Source: JASHPR01 sp963833885 (GTDB lineage: Bacteria; Actinomycetota; Actinomycetes; Streptosporangiales; Streptosporangiaceae). Taken from it: 64,000 nucleotides of DNA. Under the pieces are notes generated by a model. It did not search any database. It saw nothing but the letters and a program-made list of their open reading frames with translations, and was not told the DNA's origin. The position numbers were made by a program, and so were the translations under genes. Shown piece after piece: positions 40,060-49,323 of the stretch. The stretch is from contig CAWHZU010000011.1 of the NCBI GenBank assembly GCA_963833885.1, positions 186,001-250,000 on the forward strand, written 5' to 3'. How positions within the stretch are numbered: position 1 is the first letter of the stretch; each line of letters starts with the position of its first letter.

Positions 40060-41282
40060 ATGGCCAGATTCCAGGCAGCCAACGGCCGCACCGCCCGATG
40101 GCGGCGGACGCTGCCGGCTGCGGGGTGGCCGCCGCCGTTCGGACGCTGGCCGGCCGCCGACCGGCTGGTTGACGCCGGATTGTTCCTGTTCGCTGTCGGG
40201 CTCGGTGGCCTGGCCATGAGCTACCTGTGGCACACCCACGGCGAGTTCCTCGACGCCGTGGACCTGGCTGCCGGGTCGCTGGCATGCCTGGCGCTATGGC
40301 AGCGGCGCTCCCATCCGGTCGGCGTCTTCGTGCTGGCGTTCGCCGCAGGCTCCATTTCCCGCTGGCCGCCGGGGCCTCCCTTGTCGCCATCGCCGCAGCC
40401 GCGTCGCGCGTGCGAGGACGGGCTCTCATTCCCGTCGCGCTGATGGCCGCCGCGGGCAGCATCGCGTTCCCGCTGGTCAATCCCCGTGCAGGGGAGATAC
40501 TCCAGATTGGCTTCCCCGCCTTCCTGTTCACGGCGATGGCGTTCGGCTGGGGGCTGTACCTGCGCGCCCGGCGTGAGCTGGTTGCCTCGCTCCGGCAGCG
40601 GGCGGAGCAGCTGGAAGCCGACCAGATCCGCAACGCCGAGCTGGCTCGTGAGGCGGAACGGCGCAGCATCGCACGGGAGATGCACGACGTGCTGGCCCAC
40701 CGGCTGTCCCTGCTCAGCGTTCATGCCGGGGCGCTGCACTTCCACCCGGACGCGCCCGCTGCCGAGATAGCCAGCGCGGCCGGGGTGATCAGGACATCGG
40801 CCTCCGCCGCGCTCGATGATCTGCGGGAGATCGTCACCGTGCTCCGCGAGGAGCCCGATGATGCCGCCGGGCCGCCCCAGCCCGGTTTCGGCCAGCTCGG
40901 CGACCTGCTGGAAGAGTCCCGGTCTGCGGGGATGGTCGTGGAGGCCCGCATCGACGTGCCCGGGGCCGGTGAACTGCCCGCGTCGGCCGGCCGGACCGCA
41001 TACCGGGTCGTCCAGGAGGGCCTGACCAACGCGCGCAAGCATGCGCCAGGCGCGCCCGTCGAGGTGAGCGTCACGTGCAACGGCGAAGCTGGCCTGGTCG
41101 TCGAGGTCATCAGCCGTGCCGTGACCGCCGCTCCCGGCGTGCCGTCATTCGCCGGTGCCGGGTCGGGCACCGGGCTGATCGGCCTTGCCGAGCGGCTCGC
41201 ACTGGCCGGCGGTGACCTGGAGCACCGCACCACCGCCGACGGCGAGTTCGCGCTGCGCGCGATGCTGCCAGGCCAGCGATGA
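40060..41282 (+). pseudogene. NarL-family sensor histidine kinase with a frameshift
   Basis: N-terminal membrane helices (DRLVDAGLFLFAVGLGGLAM, DLAAGSLACLALWQRRSHPV, GVFVLAFAAGSIS) lie in one frame. At about 40365 the frame changes: PLAAGASLVAIAAAASRVRG continues to the HisKA_3 block (ERRSIAREMHDVLAHRLSLL, phospho-accepting His) and the ATPase domain (NARKHAPGAPVEVSV, GTGLIGLAERLALAGGDLEH). One base is missing or extra near TTTCCCGC, a run where indels are easily made. The response-regulator start overlaps its stop by 4 nt. If the shift is not real, this is an intact sensor kinase of the ABC-exporter-linked type. Confidence 0.78.
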
Positions 41283-41944
41283 CCCGGCCGGTCCGGGTGC
41301 TGCTGGTCGACGACGACGCCCTCGTCCGGTCCGGCCTGAAAATGATGCTGGCCGGCGACGGGCAGGTAGCCGTTGTCGGCGAGGCGCAGGACGGACGCGG
41401 CGTGCTGGCCGCCGTCGACCTGCACCACCCGGACGTCGTCTTGATGGACATCCGGATGCCCGGCCTCGACGGCATCGCGGCCACCCGGCTGCTGCACGGT
41501 CAGCCCAGTGCGCCTGCGGTGATCGTGCTCACCACCTTCGATGCCGATGAACTGGTGCTGCGTGCCCTGCAAGCCGGAGCCGCCGGATTCCTGCTCAAGG
41601 ACTCTCCGCCCGCCGACATCGTCCGGGCGATCCAGGCGGTGCATGCCGGCGAAGGCTCGCTCTCCCCGTCGGTAGCCCGCCGCCTGATCGCGATGGTGGC
41701 CGGCGATCCCGATACCGCCGCCCGCCGCGAACGGGCCCAGCGCCAGCTCGCCTCGCTCACCGCCCGCGAGCGCGAGGTGGCCGCCGCCATCAGCCAGGGG
41801 CAGTCCAACGCCGAGATCGCCGGCAGCCTGCACATGAGCGTGGCCACGGTCAAGGCGCACGTGTCCAGGCTGCTGGTCAAGTTCGGCGCGGACAACCGCG
41901 TCCAGATCGCCCTGCTCGTCCAGAGCGCTGGCGACACGAGGTAG
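41279..41944 (+). CDS. NarL/LuxR-family response regulator
   Basis: The 221-residue protein has a receiver domain (RVLLVDDDALVRSGLKMMLA, phospho-acceptor Asp57 in VVLMDIRMPG, TTFDADELVLRALQAGAAGF, Lys in LLKDSPPAD) and a C-terminal LuxR-type HTH (LASLTAREREVAAAISQGQS, NAEIAGSLHMSVATVKAHVS). The start overlaps the kinase stop (ATGA). Together they form a two-component system divergent from the ABC-2 exporter genes, a common arrangement for antibiotic- or envelope-stress-induced export. Confidence 0.92.
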   Translation: MTRPVRVLLVDDDALVRSGLKMMLAGDGQVAVVGEAQDGRGVLAAVDLHHPDVVLMDIRMPGLDGIAATRLLHGQPSAPAVIVLTTFDADELVLRALQAGAAGFLLKDSPPADIVRAIQAVHAGEGSLSPSVARRLIAMVAGDPDTAARRERAQRQLASLTAREREVAAAISQGQSNAEIAGSLHMSVATVKAHVSRLLVKFGADNRVQIALLVQSAGDTR

Positions 41945-42056
41945 CCGGTCAAAGCCCGTCTTCTCGCGCCCGTGCCACCGGCTCCTCGCGATGAGCTCGT
42001 GGGCGACAGCCAGCGCGTTCGGCAAGGCCAGCGGGCCAGTGCCCTGTCCTGCCATC

Positions 42057-42737
42057 ATGTCGGACATGGCCGCTAAGTTCTCGGGTGTCCTGCTGGATTT
42101 CGCGGGCACGCTGTTCGATCAGGAGGACGAGCGGGAGACGCTGCGGGCCATTGGTGTCCCAGCGCCGGAGTCCGCCGACGTGGCGCTCGCCTTGTCCCGC
42201 GCCGACCAGCTTGCCGCCACGCCGGCGCTCATGCCGCCCAGGCTGGCGCGGCAGTGGCAGCGCAGGGATCTGACCCCAGAAGGACACCGCGCCGCTTATG
42301 CCGGGCTGTTTGGCGAGGCTGGCCTGCCTCCCGACGTGGCTGACGCGTTCTACGCCCGGGCGTGCTCGCCGCAGGCGTGGCTTCCCTTCGACGACACCGT
42401 GTCATGCCTGCGTTCGCTGCGTGCCCGGCAGATCCCGGTCGCCGTGGTCAGCAATATCGGCTGGGATATGCGCTCGGTCTTCGACCGCCACGGGGTGCTG
42501 TCCCTTGTCGACGCGTTCGTGCTGTCGTACGAGTACGGCGCCATGAAGCCCGAAGCCCGGCTCTTCTCCGCGGCCTGCGATGCGCTCGGTGTCGTCCCGG
42601 GCGAGGCGCTCATGGTGGGCGACACCATCGACAGCGACGGCGGGGCGACCGTGATCGGCTGCTCGTTCGCTCATCTCGGCCTGCCGCGTGCCCAGGGTGC
42701 GCTGCGGTCAGCCCTGGCGCCGGTGATCGGGGAGTAG
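42057..42737 (+). CDS. HAD-superfamily hydrolase
   Basis: The 226-residue HAD protein carries motif I GVLLDFAGTLFDQ (nucleophilic Asp; the second residue of the DxD pattern is Ala, so a classical phosphatase acid/base residue is missing), motif II PVAVVSNIGWDMR, Lys in YGAMKPEARLF for motif III, and LMVGDTIDSDGGATVIGC for motif IV. The cap domain is helical (type C1). ATG 42057 or 42066 can start it. It is preceded by 110 noncoding bases. The missing second Asp suggests a dehalogenase-like or otherwise non-phosphatase chemistry; this is inference. Confidence 0.82.
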   Translation: MSDMAAKFSGVLLDFAGTLFDQEDERETLRAIGVPAPESADVALALSRADQLAATPALMPPRLARQWQRRDLTPEGHRAAYAGLFGEAGLPPDVADAFYARACSPQAWLPFDDTVSCLRSLRARQIPVAVVSNIGWDMRSVFDRHGVLSLVDAFVLSYEYGAMKPEARLFSAACDALGVVPGEALMVGDTIDSDGGATVIGCSFAHLGLPRAQGALRSALAPVIGE

Positions 42738-42865
42738 CCAGGCCGGTCCAGCGCCGCCCAGCTGCGTGCAGATCTCGGGTGACCCGGGCCCACGTTTGAC
42801 ACCGGTCCCGGCAGGTAGCAGTCACAGCGCCAGAAGAGCGAGCCGGAAACCGAGAGGGCCGAACA

Positions 42866-43975
42866 GTGCGCGATGACGGGCATGCCGTGCGGGAGATCAC
42901 GACCGCCGTCTACGTGATCCCGACCGACGCCCCCGAGGCAGACGGAACGCTGGCCTGGGATGCGACCACGATGGTGCTGGCCCGCGCCAGCGCCGGGACG
43001 GAGCAGGGCATCGGCTGGAGCTACGCTGCCGCGGCGGCGCAGAGTGTGATCACCGATGTGCTGGCCGGTGTCGTTGTCGGGCGCAGCGCGCTGGACGTGC
43101 CGGGTGCCGCCGAGGCGATGACCCGGGCGGTACGCAACATCGGCCGCCCGGGGATCGCGGCCACGGCGATCTCCGCGGTCGACATCGCGTTGTGGGATCT
43201 GAAGTCCCGGCTGCTCGGCTGCCCGCTGACGCAGCTGCTCGGTCAGGCCCACGACAGCGTGCCGGTCTACGGGAGCGGCGGTTTCACCAGTTATGACGAC
43301 GGCCAGACCCGCGAGCAGCTGGCCGGCTGGGTCGAGAAGGACCACATCCCGCGCGTGAAGATCAAGATCGGCGAGAGCTGGGGCGCCCGCGAGGACCGCG
43401 ACCTCGAGCGCGTGGCCCTGGCCCGCGAGGTCATCGGGCCGGGCGCCCAGCTCTACGTGGACGCCAACGGCGGCTACGGGGTCGGCCAGGCGGTGCGGGT
43501 CGCGCACCGGATGGCCGAGTCCGGGGTGAGCTGGTTCGAGGAACCGGTCTCCTCCCAGGACCTGGCCGGGCTCGCGGCTGTCCGGCGCCAGGTCCTGCCC
43601 GACGTCGCCGCGGGGGAGTACAGCTGGTCATTGGCTGACTCGGCCCGCCTGATCGCCGCGGGCGCGGTGGACTGCCTGCAGCTAGACGTGACCCGCTGCG
43701 GCGGCGTCACCGAGTTCCTGCGCGGATCGGCCCTGGCGGCGGCGCACAGCCTCCAGGTCTCCGGGCACTGCGCACCCAACCTGCACGCGCGCGTCGGTGC
43801 CGCCGTGCCCAACCTGCGGCACGTCGAGTACTTCCATGACCACCAGCGGATCGAGCGGCTGCTGTTCGACGGCGCACTCGACCCCGACGGCGGAGCCCTG
43901 ACCCCCGACCCCGGCCAGCCAGGTCTGGGCCTGAGCCTTCGGGAGCCCGACGCCGACCACTACCGAGTCGGATGA
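42866..43975 (+). CDS. Mandelate racemase/muconate lactonizing enzyme-family protein (enolase superfamily)
   Basis: The 369-residue protein has the N-terminal capping domain and TIM barrel of the enolase superfamily: ATAISAVDIALWDLKSRLLG, HIPRVKIKIGESWG with the KxK catalytic pair, metal ligands in QLYVDANGGYGV (Asp), WFEEPVSSQD (Glu) and DVAAGEYSW (Glu). CLQLDVTRCGGVTEFLRG and SGHCAPNLHARVGA follow. The chemistry is metal-assisted proton abstraction next to a carboxylate, as in sugar-acid dehydratases or racemases. GTG 42866 is the start, with GAGAGG upstream. A strong hairpin terminates it at 43983-44019. Confidence 0.88.
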   Translation: MRDDGHAVREITTAVYVIPTDAPEADGTLAWDATTMVLARASAGTEQGIGWSYAAAAAQSVITDVLAGVVVGRSALDVPGAAEAMTRAVRNIGRPGIAATAISAVDIALWDLKSRLLGCPLTQLLGQAHDSVPVYGSGGFTSYDDGQTREQLAGWVEKDHIPRVKIKIGESWGAREDRDLERVALAREVIGPGAQLYVDANGGYGVGQAVRVAHRMAESGVSWFEEPVSSQDLAGLAAVRRQVLPDVAAGEYSWSLADSARLIAAGAVDCLQLDVTRCGGVTEFLRGSALAAAHSLQVSGHCAPNLHARVGAAVPNLRHVEYFHDHQRIERLLFDGALDPDGGALTPDPGQPGLGLSLREPDADHYRVG

Positions 43976-43982
43976 CGGGCCG

Positions 43983-44019
43983 TTACGCGACGCCACGGAG
44001 CCGGACGCGTCGCGTAACA
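43983..44019. terminator. Strong 12-bp-stem terminator hairpin
   Basis: GTTACGCGACGC (43983-43994) pairs perfectly with GCGTCGCGTAAC (44008-44019) around a 13-base loop, 8 bases after the stop of the enolase-superfamily gene. It lies between converging reading directions and could stop both. Confidence 0.75.
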
Positions 44020-44060
44020 GGCTCTATTCTCCGGTGCGCTCAGCAAGCTGACCGATAGCA

Positions 44061-44318
44061 CTAGCCGGGATCTTGCCGAGCAGGTCGGCCGCGTCGGCAT
44101 AGATCTCCGTCGACGTCCCCGGAGCTCACCACCGTGCCAATCGAGTCCCTGGCGTCCAGCGCGTCCAGCATGAGATCTATCTCCTCATCCTTGGCGCTGG
44201 TGGCCAGGACGACGTGCAGCCCGAGCCGGGCCGTCGCCCCGAGCAGGTCCGCGGCGCCGGGCAGCGGCCGCATGCGGCCCAGATACGGCGCGAAGTAACG
44301 GCTGTGTGCCTCGATCAC
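44061..44318 (-). pseudogene. Fragment of a HAD-superfamily phosphatase
   Basis: The minus-strand frame reads VIEAHSRYFAPYLGRMRPLP, then ATARLGLHVVLATSAKDEEI and DALDARDSIGTVVSSGDVDG. This is the central part of a phosphoglycolate-phosphatase-like HAD enzyme (cap region and motif II: VVLATSA). The N-terminal motif I (DxDGT) and the C-terminal motifs III and IV are missing, and the end after SSGDV runs into an unrelated frame. It is a remnant. Confidence 0.6.
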
Positions 44319-44358
44319 CGAGGGATCCGGCCAAAGATCACGCCTCCTGCGCCAGCCA

Positions 44359-45192
44359 TCACCGGAGCTTCCTTTCGTTCCACCCTGCTTGGCTGCACCA
44401 GCGCCTGACGGGGCCGGTGCGAAGCCGCCCGAACTCCAGTTCCGGAAAGTGCGCGCCGACGCCGATGGTGTATTCGTCCTCTAGTTCTCGCCACATCCGT
44501 TCCCTGGTCCGGGCGGCCAGAAGGGGATCGACGTCACCCATTGAGTGCCAGGTCGGCTCGTCGAGCTGGATAGGGCAGGTGATGGCGTCGCCCAGCAGCA
44601 GAGCACGCCGCTCCCCGGAAGAGATCACGACGCACAGGTGGCCGGGGGTGTGTCCCGGCGCGAGCAGCGCGGCGATCCCGGGGGCGATGGTCGTGTCCCG
44701 GTCGATGCGGCGGACACGGCCGGACACGGCCGAGGCGCGGAACCCTTCGCGGATGTGCGGAAGCATCTCACCAGCTCCGGCGACGAAGTGATGCCAGTCG
44801 CCCTGGCCGATCCAGATCGCCGCCCCGGCGAAGACCGGCCTGGCGTCGGCGTCGAAGAGCCATCCGACGTGGTCGGCATGCAGGTGGCTGCAGATGACGT
44901 CGGTGATCTCGGCCGCGCTCACACCGAGGGCACGAAGGCCGGTGAGCAACTGGCCGCCCACCAGGTACATGCCGTGCGGCAGGCGCTGCAGCTCCGGCCC
45001 GAGGCCGGCGTCGACGAGCACCAGGCGCTTTTCGGTCCGCACCAGGAAACAGCCGATCGGCAGCCAGGCCGCGTCGCCACGGCTGAAGAACTCCGGATGC
45101 GAGCCGGGTGACCCACTGGCCCCGAAGTACTCCAGCCGGGCGACGAACGTTCCGTCGGATACCGGATGCAGACAGAGGGCCCCGATCTGCAT
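44359..45192 (-). CDS. MBL-fold metallo-hydrolase
   Basis: The 277-residue protein has the metallo-beta-lactamase fold: the HxHxDH motif in DVICSHLHADHVGWLF, a downstream metal His in LLAPGHTPGHLCVVIS, Asp in ALLLGDAITCP, and a late His in IGVGAHFPELEFGRL. It resembles AHL-lactonase- or glyoxalase-II-like members. There is no signal peptide, so it acts in the cytoplasm on a lactone, thioester or similar. ATG 45192 is used; a TTG four codons earlier is possible. It is divergent from the binding-fold gene at 45403. Confidence 0.87.
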   Translation of the reverse strand: MQIGALCLHPVSDGTFVARLEYFGASGSPGSHPEFFSRGDAAWLPIGCFLVRTEKRLVLVDAGLGPELQRLPHGMYLVGGQLLTGLRALGVSAAEITDVICSHLHADHVGWLFDADARPVFAGAAIWIGQGDWHHFVAGAGEMLPHIREGFRASAVSGRVRRIDRDTTIAPGIAALLAPGHTPGHLCVVISSGERRALLLGDAITCPIQLDEPTWHSMGDVDPLLAARTRERMWRELEDEYTIGVGAHFPELEFGRLRTGPVRRWCSQAGWNERKLR

Positions 45193-45402
45193 GCCGACGC
45201 TCAAGCCGCGTCGCGCCGGGCGCTGAGGGGCGCGTCAGCGGGCTGCTTCCGGCTGTCCGGGCGCTGGTCATCGGTCACCAGTCGGCGCTACCCGAGGTGG
45301 GCAGAGCCAAACGACGCCCAGCCGGACGGCGTGGCACCGACCGCCCGGCGGTCAGCTTTTCGCTTCGTCGCGCATCCGCAATCGGCGGTCGTGGGCACGG
45401 GC

Positions 45403-46308
45403 ATGATGTCTGATATGGCCCCCGTCATCGTTGTCCTCGACGACTATCCGCACACCCGGGCGCTCAGGGAGGCGACAGCCGGATCCGACGACCTGGACTG
45501 CAGGTACGTCCGGATCACGCCGATCTTCGCCGCCTTCGCGCGGATGGTCCGCCAGCTTGAGTTCGACATCTGTGAGCTGGCCCTCGCGACCTACCTTCAG
45601 GCGCGCGAGGCCGGAATACCGCTGATGCTTCTGCCCGTCGTCATGTCTGGCGACATTCAGCACCACTCGCTCAGCGGCTGGCCGGCGTCCGCCCCGGTGT
45701 CACCCCGGGAACTCGCTGGCAAGCGCGTCGGCGTCCGGTCCTACAGCCAGACCTCCGGGATGTGGGTGCGCGGGATTCTCCGCGAGGAGTTCGGCATCGA
45801 GGCGGCCGACGTGACCTGGGTCACGACGGAGCCCTGCCACGTCGAGCAGTACCGCGAGCCCCGCAACGTCGAGCGTGTCGACGGCACGGTCGACAATCTG
45901 CTGCGCGACGGGCAGGTGGCCGCCGCCGTCCTCGCCCCGACCGCGCCGGGTGCGCCAGGAGCGGATCTTGTCCCGGTTATCCGGGACGCTCAGACGGCCG
46001 GGCGCGAATGGATCGACCGTCATGGCACGATCCCGGTCAACCATCTGGTGGTCGTGCGCAGCGACGTGCTCCGCCAGCATCACGAGACAGTGAGCCGGTT
46101 CTATCAGGCGCTGCGGCACGCCATCGCCGACACATCATCGGAGCGGCCCGCCACGCCCCGCGGCTGGGCCGTGGCGGCCGGCTGGAGCGATTCCCTGGCC
46201 AGGTGCCTGGAGCTGGCAGGCGGCTATGCGCTGGAGCAAGGGCTTCTCCAGTCACGGCCTGACATTGGCGAGATGGAGAGGGAGTGCGCCGCCGTCGAGT
46301 TGGTGTGA
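45403..46308 (+). CDS. Periplasmic-binding-fold protein of the 4,5-dihydroxyphthalate decarboxylase-like group
   Basis: About 300 residues. It begins VIVVLDDYPHTRALREATAG, then ELDICELALATYLQARE-like text (FDICELALATYLQAREAGIP), ELAGKRVGVRSYSQTSGMWV, REEFGIEAADVTWVTTEPCH and RIDRHGTIPVNHLVVVRSDV-like segments (IDRHGTIPVNHLVVVRSDVL). These are the hallmarks of 4,5-dihydroxyphthalate decarboxylase and its relatives, which have a type-2 binding-protein fold and no signal peptide. It could decarboxylate an aromatic acid or bind such a ligand. ATG 45403, 45406 and 45415 are all possible starts. Confidence 0.78.
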   Translation: MMSDMAPVIVVLDDYPHTRALREATAGSDDLDCRYVRITPIFAAFARMVRQLEFDICELALATYLQAREAGIPLMLLPVVMSGDIQHHSLSGWPASAPVSPRELAGKRVGVRSYSQTSGMWVRGILREEFGIEAADVTWVTTEPCHVEQYREPRNVERVDGTVDNLLRDGQVAAAVLAPTAPGAPGADLVPVIRDAQTAGREWIDRHGTIPVNHLVVVRSDVLRQHHETVSRFYQALRHAIADTSSERPATPRGWAVAAGWSDSLARCLELAGGYALEQGLLQSRPDIGEMERECAAVELV

Positions 46309-46320
46309 GCAGCCGGTCAC

Positions 46321-46480
46321 CCAGCGCTGGCGTCGAACGCATCGGCCATCGACTCGAGTCGGCCGTCGCCGGCCTTCCAGTCCTCGTTGGCGAGGAACAC
46401 GAGCGCGGCGGTACCGTCCCGCTGGCTAGCGCCAGTACGGGGACCTGGGCGTTGGCGGCGAGGCTCGGTCGCGCTTAGTG
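46321..46480 (-). other. Possible minus-strand coding remnant
   Basis: Two minus-strand frames give protein-like text: ANAQVPVLALASGTV, then ALVFLANEDWKAGDGRLESM followed by ADAFDASAG and a stop. I do not recognise a family, and no start is visible. It may be the tail of a lost gene. The rest of the 46309-46577 interval holds only the repeated boxes at 46535-46571. Confidence 0.25.
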
Positions 46481-46534
46481 TCCATGTGGTAGCGGTCCGG
46501 TGTATCGGGTGTCGCCCGGATAAACTATTTTCCG

Positions 46535-46571
46535 GGAGTATTCTCCGAGAGCATACTCTTGGAGTATTCTC
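46535..46571. promoter_or_regulatory. Repeated GGAGTATTCTC boxes upstream of an ABC gene
   Basis: GGAGTATTCTC occurs at 46535-46545 and again at 46561-46571 as a 26-base-spaced direct repeat. The inverted sequence ATACTC (46553-46558) between them makes GAGTAT/ATACTC hairpins with either copy. This AT-rich block lies 6 bases before the ATG at 46578, so it overlaps the ribosome-binding region and promoter. It looks like an operator, perhaps for a TetR- or PadR-type regulator not in this window. Confidence 0.55.
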
Positions 46572-46577
46572 TCAGTT

Positions 46578-46868
46578 ATGAACGTACCCCCGATGCTGCC
46601 CGGGCTCCTGTCCGACGACCGGCGCAGCCAGCAGCGGCGGGACCAGTTCGGTTTCGTGTTCCAGTCCGGTCAGCTCGTGCCCGAGCTGACCGCCGAGGAG
46701 AACTCGGTGTCCGGCGAACTGGTCACGAACCTGCTGACCGCCGCCGCCCGCGAGCGGGGCACGACGGTCATCGTGGTCACGCATGACGCCAGGGTCGCCG
46801 CCTGCGCCGACCGGGAGATCGTCGTGGGCGACGGCAAGGTCAGCACGCTGACCGGGGCGCAGGGATGA
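46578..46868 (+). pseudogene. Internally deleted ABC transporter ATP-binding protein
   Basis: The 96-codon frame starts without a Walker A, has the Q-loop region QFGFVFQSGQLVPELTAEEN, and then jumps to SGELVTNLLTAAARERGTTV and IVVTHDARVAACADREIVVG (D-loop-to-H-loop and C terminus). Walker A, the LSGGQ signature and Walker B are all missing, about 130 residues in total, though the frame stays open. It cannot hydrolyse ATP. The stop overlaps the start of the FtsX-type permease by 4 nt, so it is the ruined ATPase partner of that permease, or a small regulatory leftover. Confidence 0.75.
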
Positions 46869-49276
46869 GCCCGCACGGCACGCTCCGCGCGGGCGACGGC
46901 GGGTCCGCGACCCGGCGCCCCGGCGGGGGCGGGCGGATGCTCGGGCTGGGCCTGCGGCTGGCCGTCAGCGGCGGGCGGGAGGCCCTCGTCCGGCTGGTGG
47001 TCCTCGCGGTCGCGGTCGGCCTCGGCGTCGGCCTGCTGCTGATCGCCGTTGCCGGCATCAACGCGGTGAACGCGCAGAACGACCGGTACGCCTGGCTGGA
47101 CACCGCGGGCAGCCCGCAGTCCCGACAATCGGGCCCGGGGTCGGGCGGGGCTCACCCCGAGTCTCCGCCGCCAGCGTCCGCGTCCCGTGCCCCGACCTGG
47201 TTGCTGGTGACCACCGATGAGTTCGGCAGGCAGGACATCACCCGGGTCGACCTCGCCGCCACCGGGCCGTCCTCGCCCGTCCCGCCGGGCATCCCGGCCG
47301 ACCCCGGGCCGGGGCAGTACTACGTCTCCCCGGCGCTGGCCGCCCTGCTGCGCGCCGCCCCGGCGAACGAGCTCGCGGACCGCTATCGCGGCACGCAAGC
47401 CGGCGTCATCGGCGAGGCGGGCCTGCCCGCGCCGGGCATCCTGCTGATCGTCATCGGCCACGCTCCAGCGCAGCTGTCCGGCACCCCCGGCGCCACCAAG
47501 GTGACGGCGTTCAACACCACGCCCCTCTTCAGCTGCAGCAGAGGGTGCACGGGCCATTTTGGCATCTCGGCGTCCAGCATGGACCTCATCCTGTCGGTGA
47601 TCGCCCTGGCGCTGCTGGCCCCGGTGCTGATCTTCATCGGCACCGCGACCAGGCTGTCGGCCGCCCGCCGCGAGCAGCGGTTCGCCGCGCTGCGGCTGGT
47701 CGGCGCGACCCGGCGGCAGATCTCCGCGCTGTCGGCGCTGGAGTCCACCGTGGCGGCCGCCGCGGGCGTGGTCGTGGGATCCGGGCTGTTCTTCGCGCTG
47801 CGGGACCCGATGGCGGCCATCCCGTTCACCGGCGCCCCGTTCTACCCCAGTGACCTGTCCCTGACCGTGCCCGACATCCTGATGGTGGTGATCGGCGTGC
47901 CGGCCCTGGCGGTGGTCGCGGCCCGGCTGGCGCTGCGCCGGGTGCGGATCTCCCCGCTCGGCGCGGCCCGGCGAGTGACCCCCAAGCCGCCGCGCTGGTG
48001 GCGGGTGATCCCGCTGGCCGCCGGGATCGCCGAGCTGGGCTTCTTCGTCGTGCACGGCCCGCCCGCCACGATCTCCGGGCAGGACAAGGCGTTCACGAGC
48101 AGCGGCGCCCTGCTGATCATCGGGCTGATGACGGCGGGGCCGTGGCTGACGATGGCCGGGGCACGGGCCCTGGCGCGGCGGACCAGCAGCCCCAGCGGGC
48201 TGATCGCCGCCCGGCGGCTCGCCGACGACCCGAGGGGCGCGTTCCGCGCGATCAGCGGGCTCGTCCTCGCGCTGTTCATCACCACAGTGGCGGTCATGCT
48301 CGCCACCACCGAGAACGCCAAGACCCCCATCGACTGGGTCGGCCCGGCGGCCTCCGGCGTCCTGATCCAGGACTTCACCAAGAACGTGCCCGTCATGGCC
48401 AACGGGCAGCCAGAGCCGCAGTACCTGTCTGAGATCGCCACGAGTGCCGTCCCGGTGGGCCAGCTCCGCCAGATCGACGGCGTCCAGGGCATCGTCGAGG
48501 TCTACGACGAGCCGAACCTGCAGATCCCCGCGTCGATTTTCGGCTCCCCCATGCAGGCCGGCGTCGTGTCGTGCACCCAGCTGGCGGAGATTCCCGGCTA
48601 CGGCCGCTGCCCGGCCGGGGCGGCGACGGCCGCCTTCCCGGCCTCCCTGTTCCGGAACCTCTACCTGTCCGGCTACCACGTCAAGCTGACGCTGGCGAAG
48701 GTCACCTGGCCCGCGGCGAACGTCACCGCCGCGCAGCTGGCCGCGCTCCCACTGGACTCCCTCAACGTGGCCACGAACGGATCGACCTCCGCCATCGAGC
48801 AGGCCAGGACCGTCCTTGACAATGCCTACCCGTTCCTGCAGGCGCCGCAGACGCTCGGCGATAAGAACAGCGCGGCGCAGATCGGGGGCTACGAGCAGCT
48901 CCTCAACGTCGTGATCCTGGCCAGCCTCGTGATCGCCGGGTGCGCGCTGGCGGCCAGCGTGGCCGGCGGGCTGGCAGACCGAAAGCGGCCGTTCAGCCTG
49001 CTAAGGCTCACCGGCGCCCGGCTCGCCATGCTGCGCCGCGTGATCACCCTGGAGACCGCCGTCCCGCTGCTGGCCACCGCCGCGTTCTCCATCGGCATCG
49101 GGTTCGCCGCCTCCGCCATGTACGCGTCCGCCGAGCTCCACCACGCGCTGGTAGCACCCGGCACCGCCTACTACGCGCTCACCACGGCCGGGATCGTGGC
49201 GGCCCTCGCCATCCTCGTCGGCACCTTCCCCCTCCTGGCCCGCATCACCGGCCCCGAGGTCGCCCGGAACGAGTGA
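46865..49276 (+). CDS. FtsX-family ABC transporter permease (large, two-module)
   Basis: This 803-residue membrane protein starts with a basic cytoplasmic tail and TM1 (LVRLVVLAVAVGLGVGLLLI). A large extracellular domain follows, then a first FtsX module (LILSVIALALLAPVLIFIGT, EQRFAALRLVGATRRQISAL), a middle set of helices, a second extracellular domain and a final FtsX module (LADRKRPFSLLRLTGARLAM, VAALAILVGTFPLLARITGP). This is the MacB/LolE-like type that uses a separate ATPase for mechanotransmission. Its own upstream ATPase is deleted; the intact ATPase at 53551 may serve it. Its gene precedes a two-component system. Confidence 0.85.
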   Translation: MSPHGTLRAGDGGSATRRPGGGGRMLGLGLRLAVSGGREALVRLVVLAVAVGLGVGLLLIAVAGINAVNAQNDRYAWLDTAGSPQSRQSGPGSGGAHPESPPPASASRAPTWLLVTTDEFGRQDITRVDLAATGPSSPVPPGIPADPGPGQYYVSPALAALLRAAPANELADRYRGTQAGVIGEAGLPAPGILLIVIGHAPAQLSGTPGATKVTAFNTTPLFSCSRGCTGHFGISASSMDLILSVIALALLAPVLIFIGTATRLSAARREQRFAALRLVGATRRQISALSALESTVAAAAGVVVGSGLFFALRDPMAAIPFTGAPFYPSDLSLTVPDILMVVIGVPALAVVAARLALRRVRISPLGAARRVTPKPPRWWRVIPLAAGIAELGFFVVHGPPATISGQDKAFTSSGALLIIGLMTAGPWLTMAGARALARRTSSPSGLIAARRLADDPRGAFRAISGLVLALFITTVAVMLATTENAKTPIDWVGPAASGVLIQDFTKNVPVMANGQPEPQYLSEIATSAVPVGQLRQIDGVQGIVEVYDEPNLQIPASIFGSPMQAGVVSCTQLAEIPGYGRCPAGAATAAFPASLFRNLYLSGYHVKLTLAKVTWPAANVTAAQLAALPLDSLNVATNGSTSAIEQARTVLDNAYPFLQAPQTLGDKNSAAQIGGYEQLLNVVILASLVIAGCALAASVAGGLADRKRPFSLLRLTGARLAMLRRVITLETAVPLLATAAFSIGIGFAASAMYASAELHHALVAPGTAYYALTTAGIVAALAILVGTFPLLARITGPEVARNE

Positions 49277-49323
49277 GCGTTCGGCCTGGCGCCCGCCCTT
49301 CCCGCGGCCGACGGGCTGGGCAA

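Noticed and set aside
46670..48679. 669-codon minus-strand ORF over the FtsX permease gene
   Set aside because: It is Arg/Gly/Asp-rich shadow sequence; the plus strand has a fully conserved permease with coupled start.
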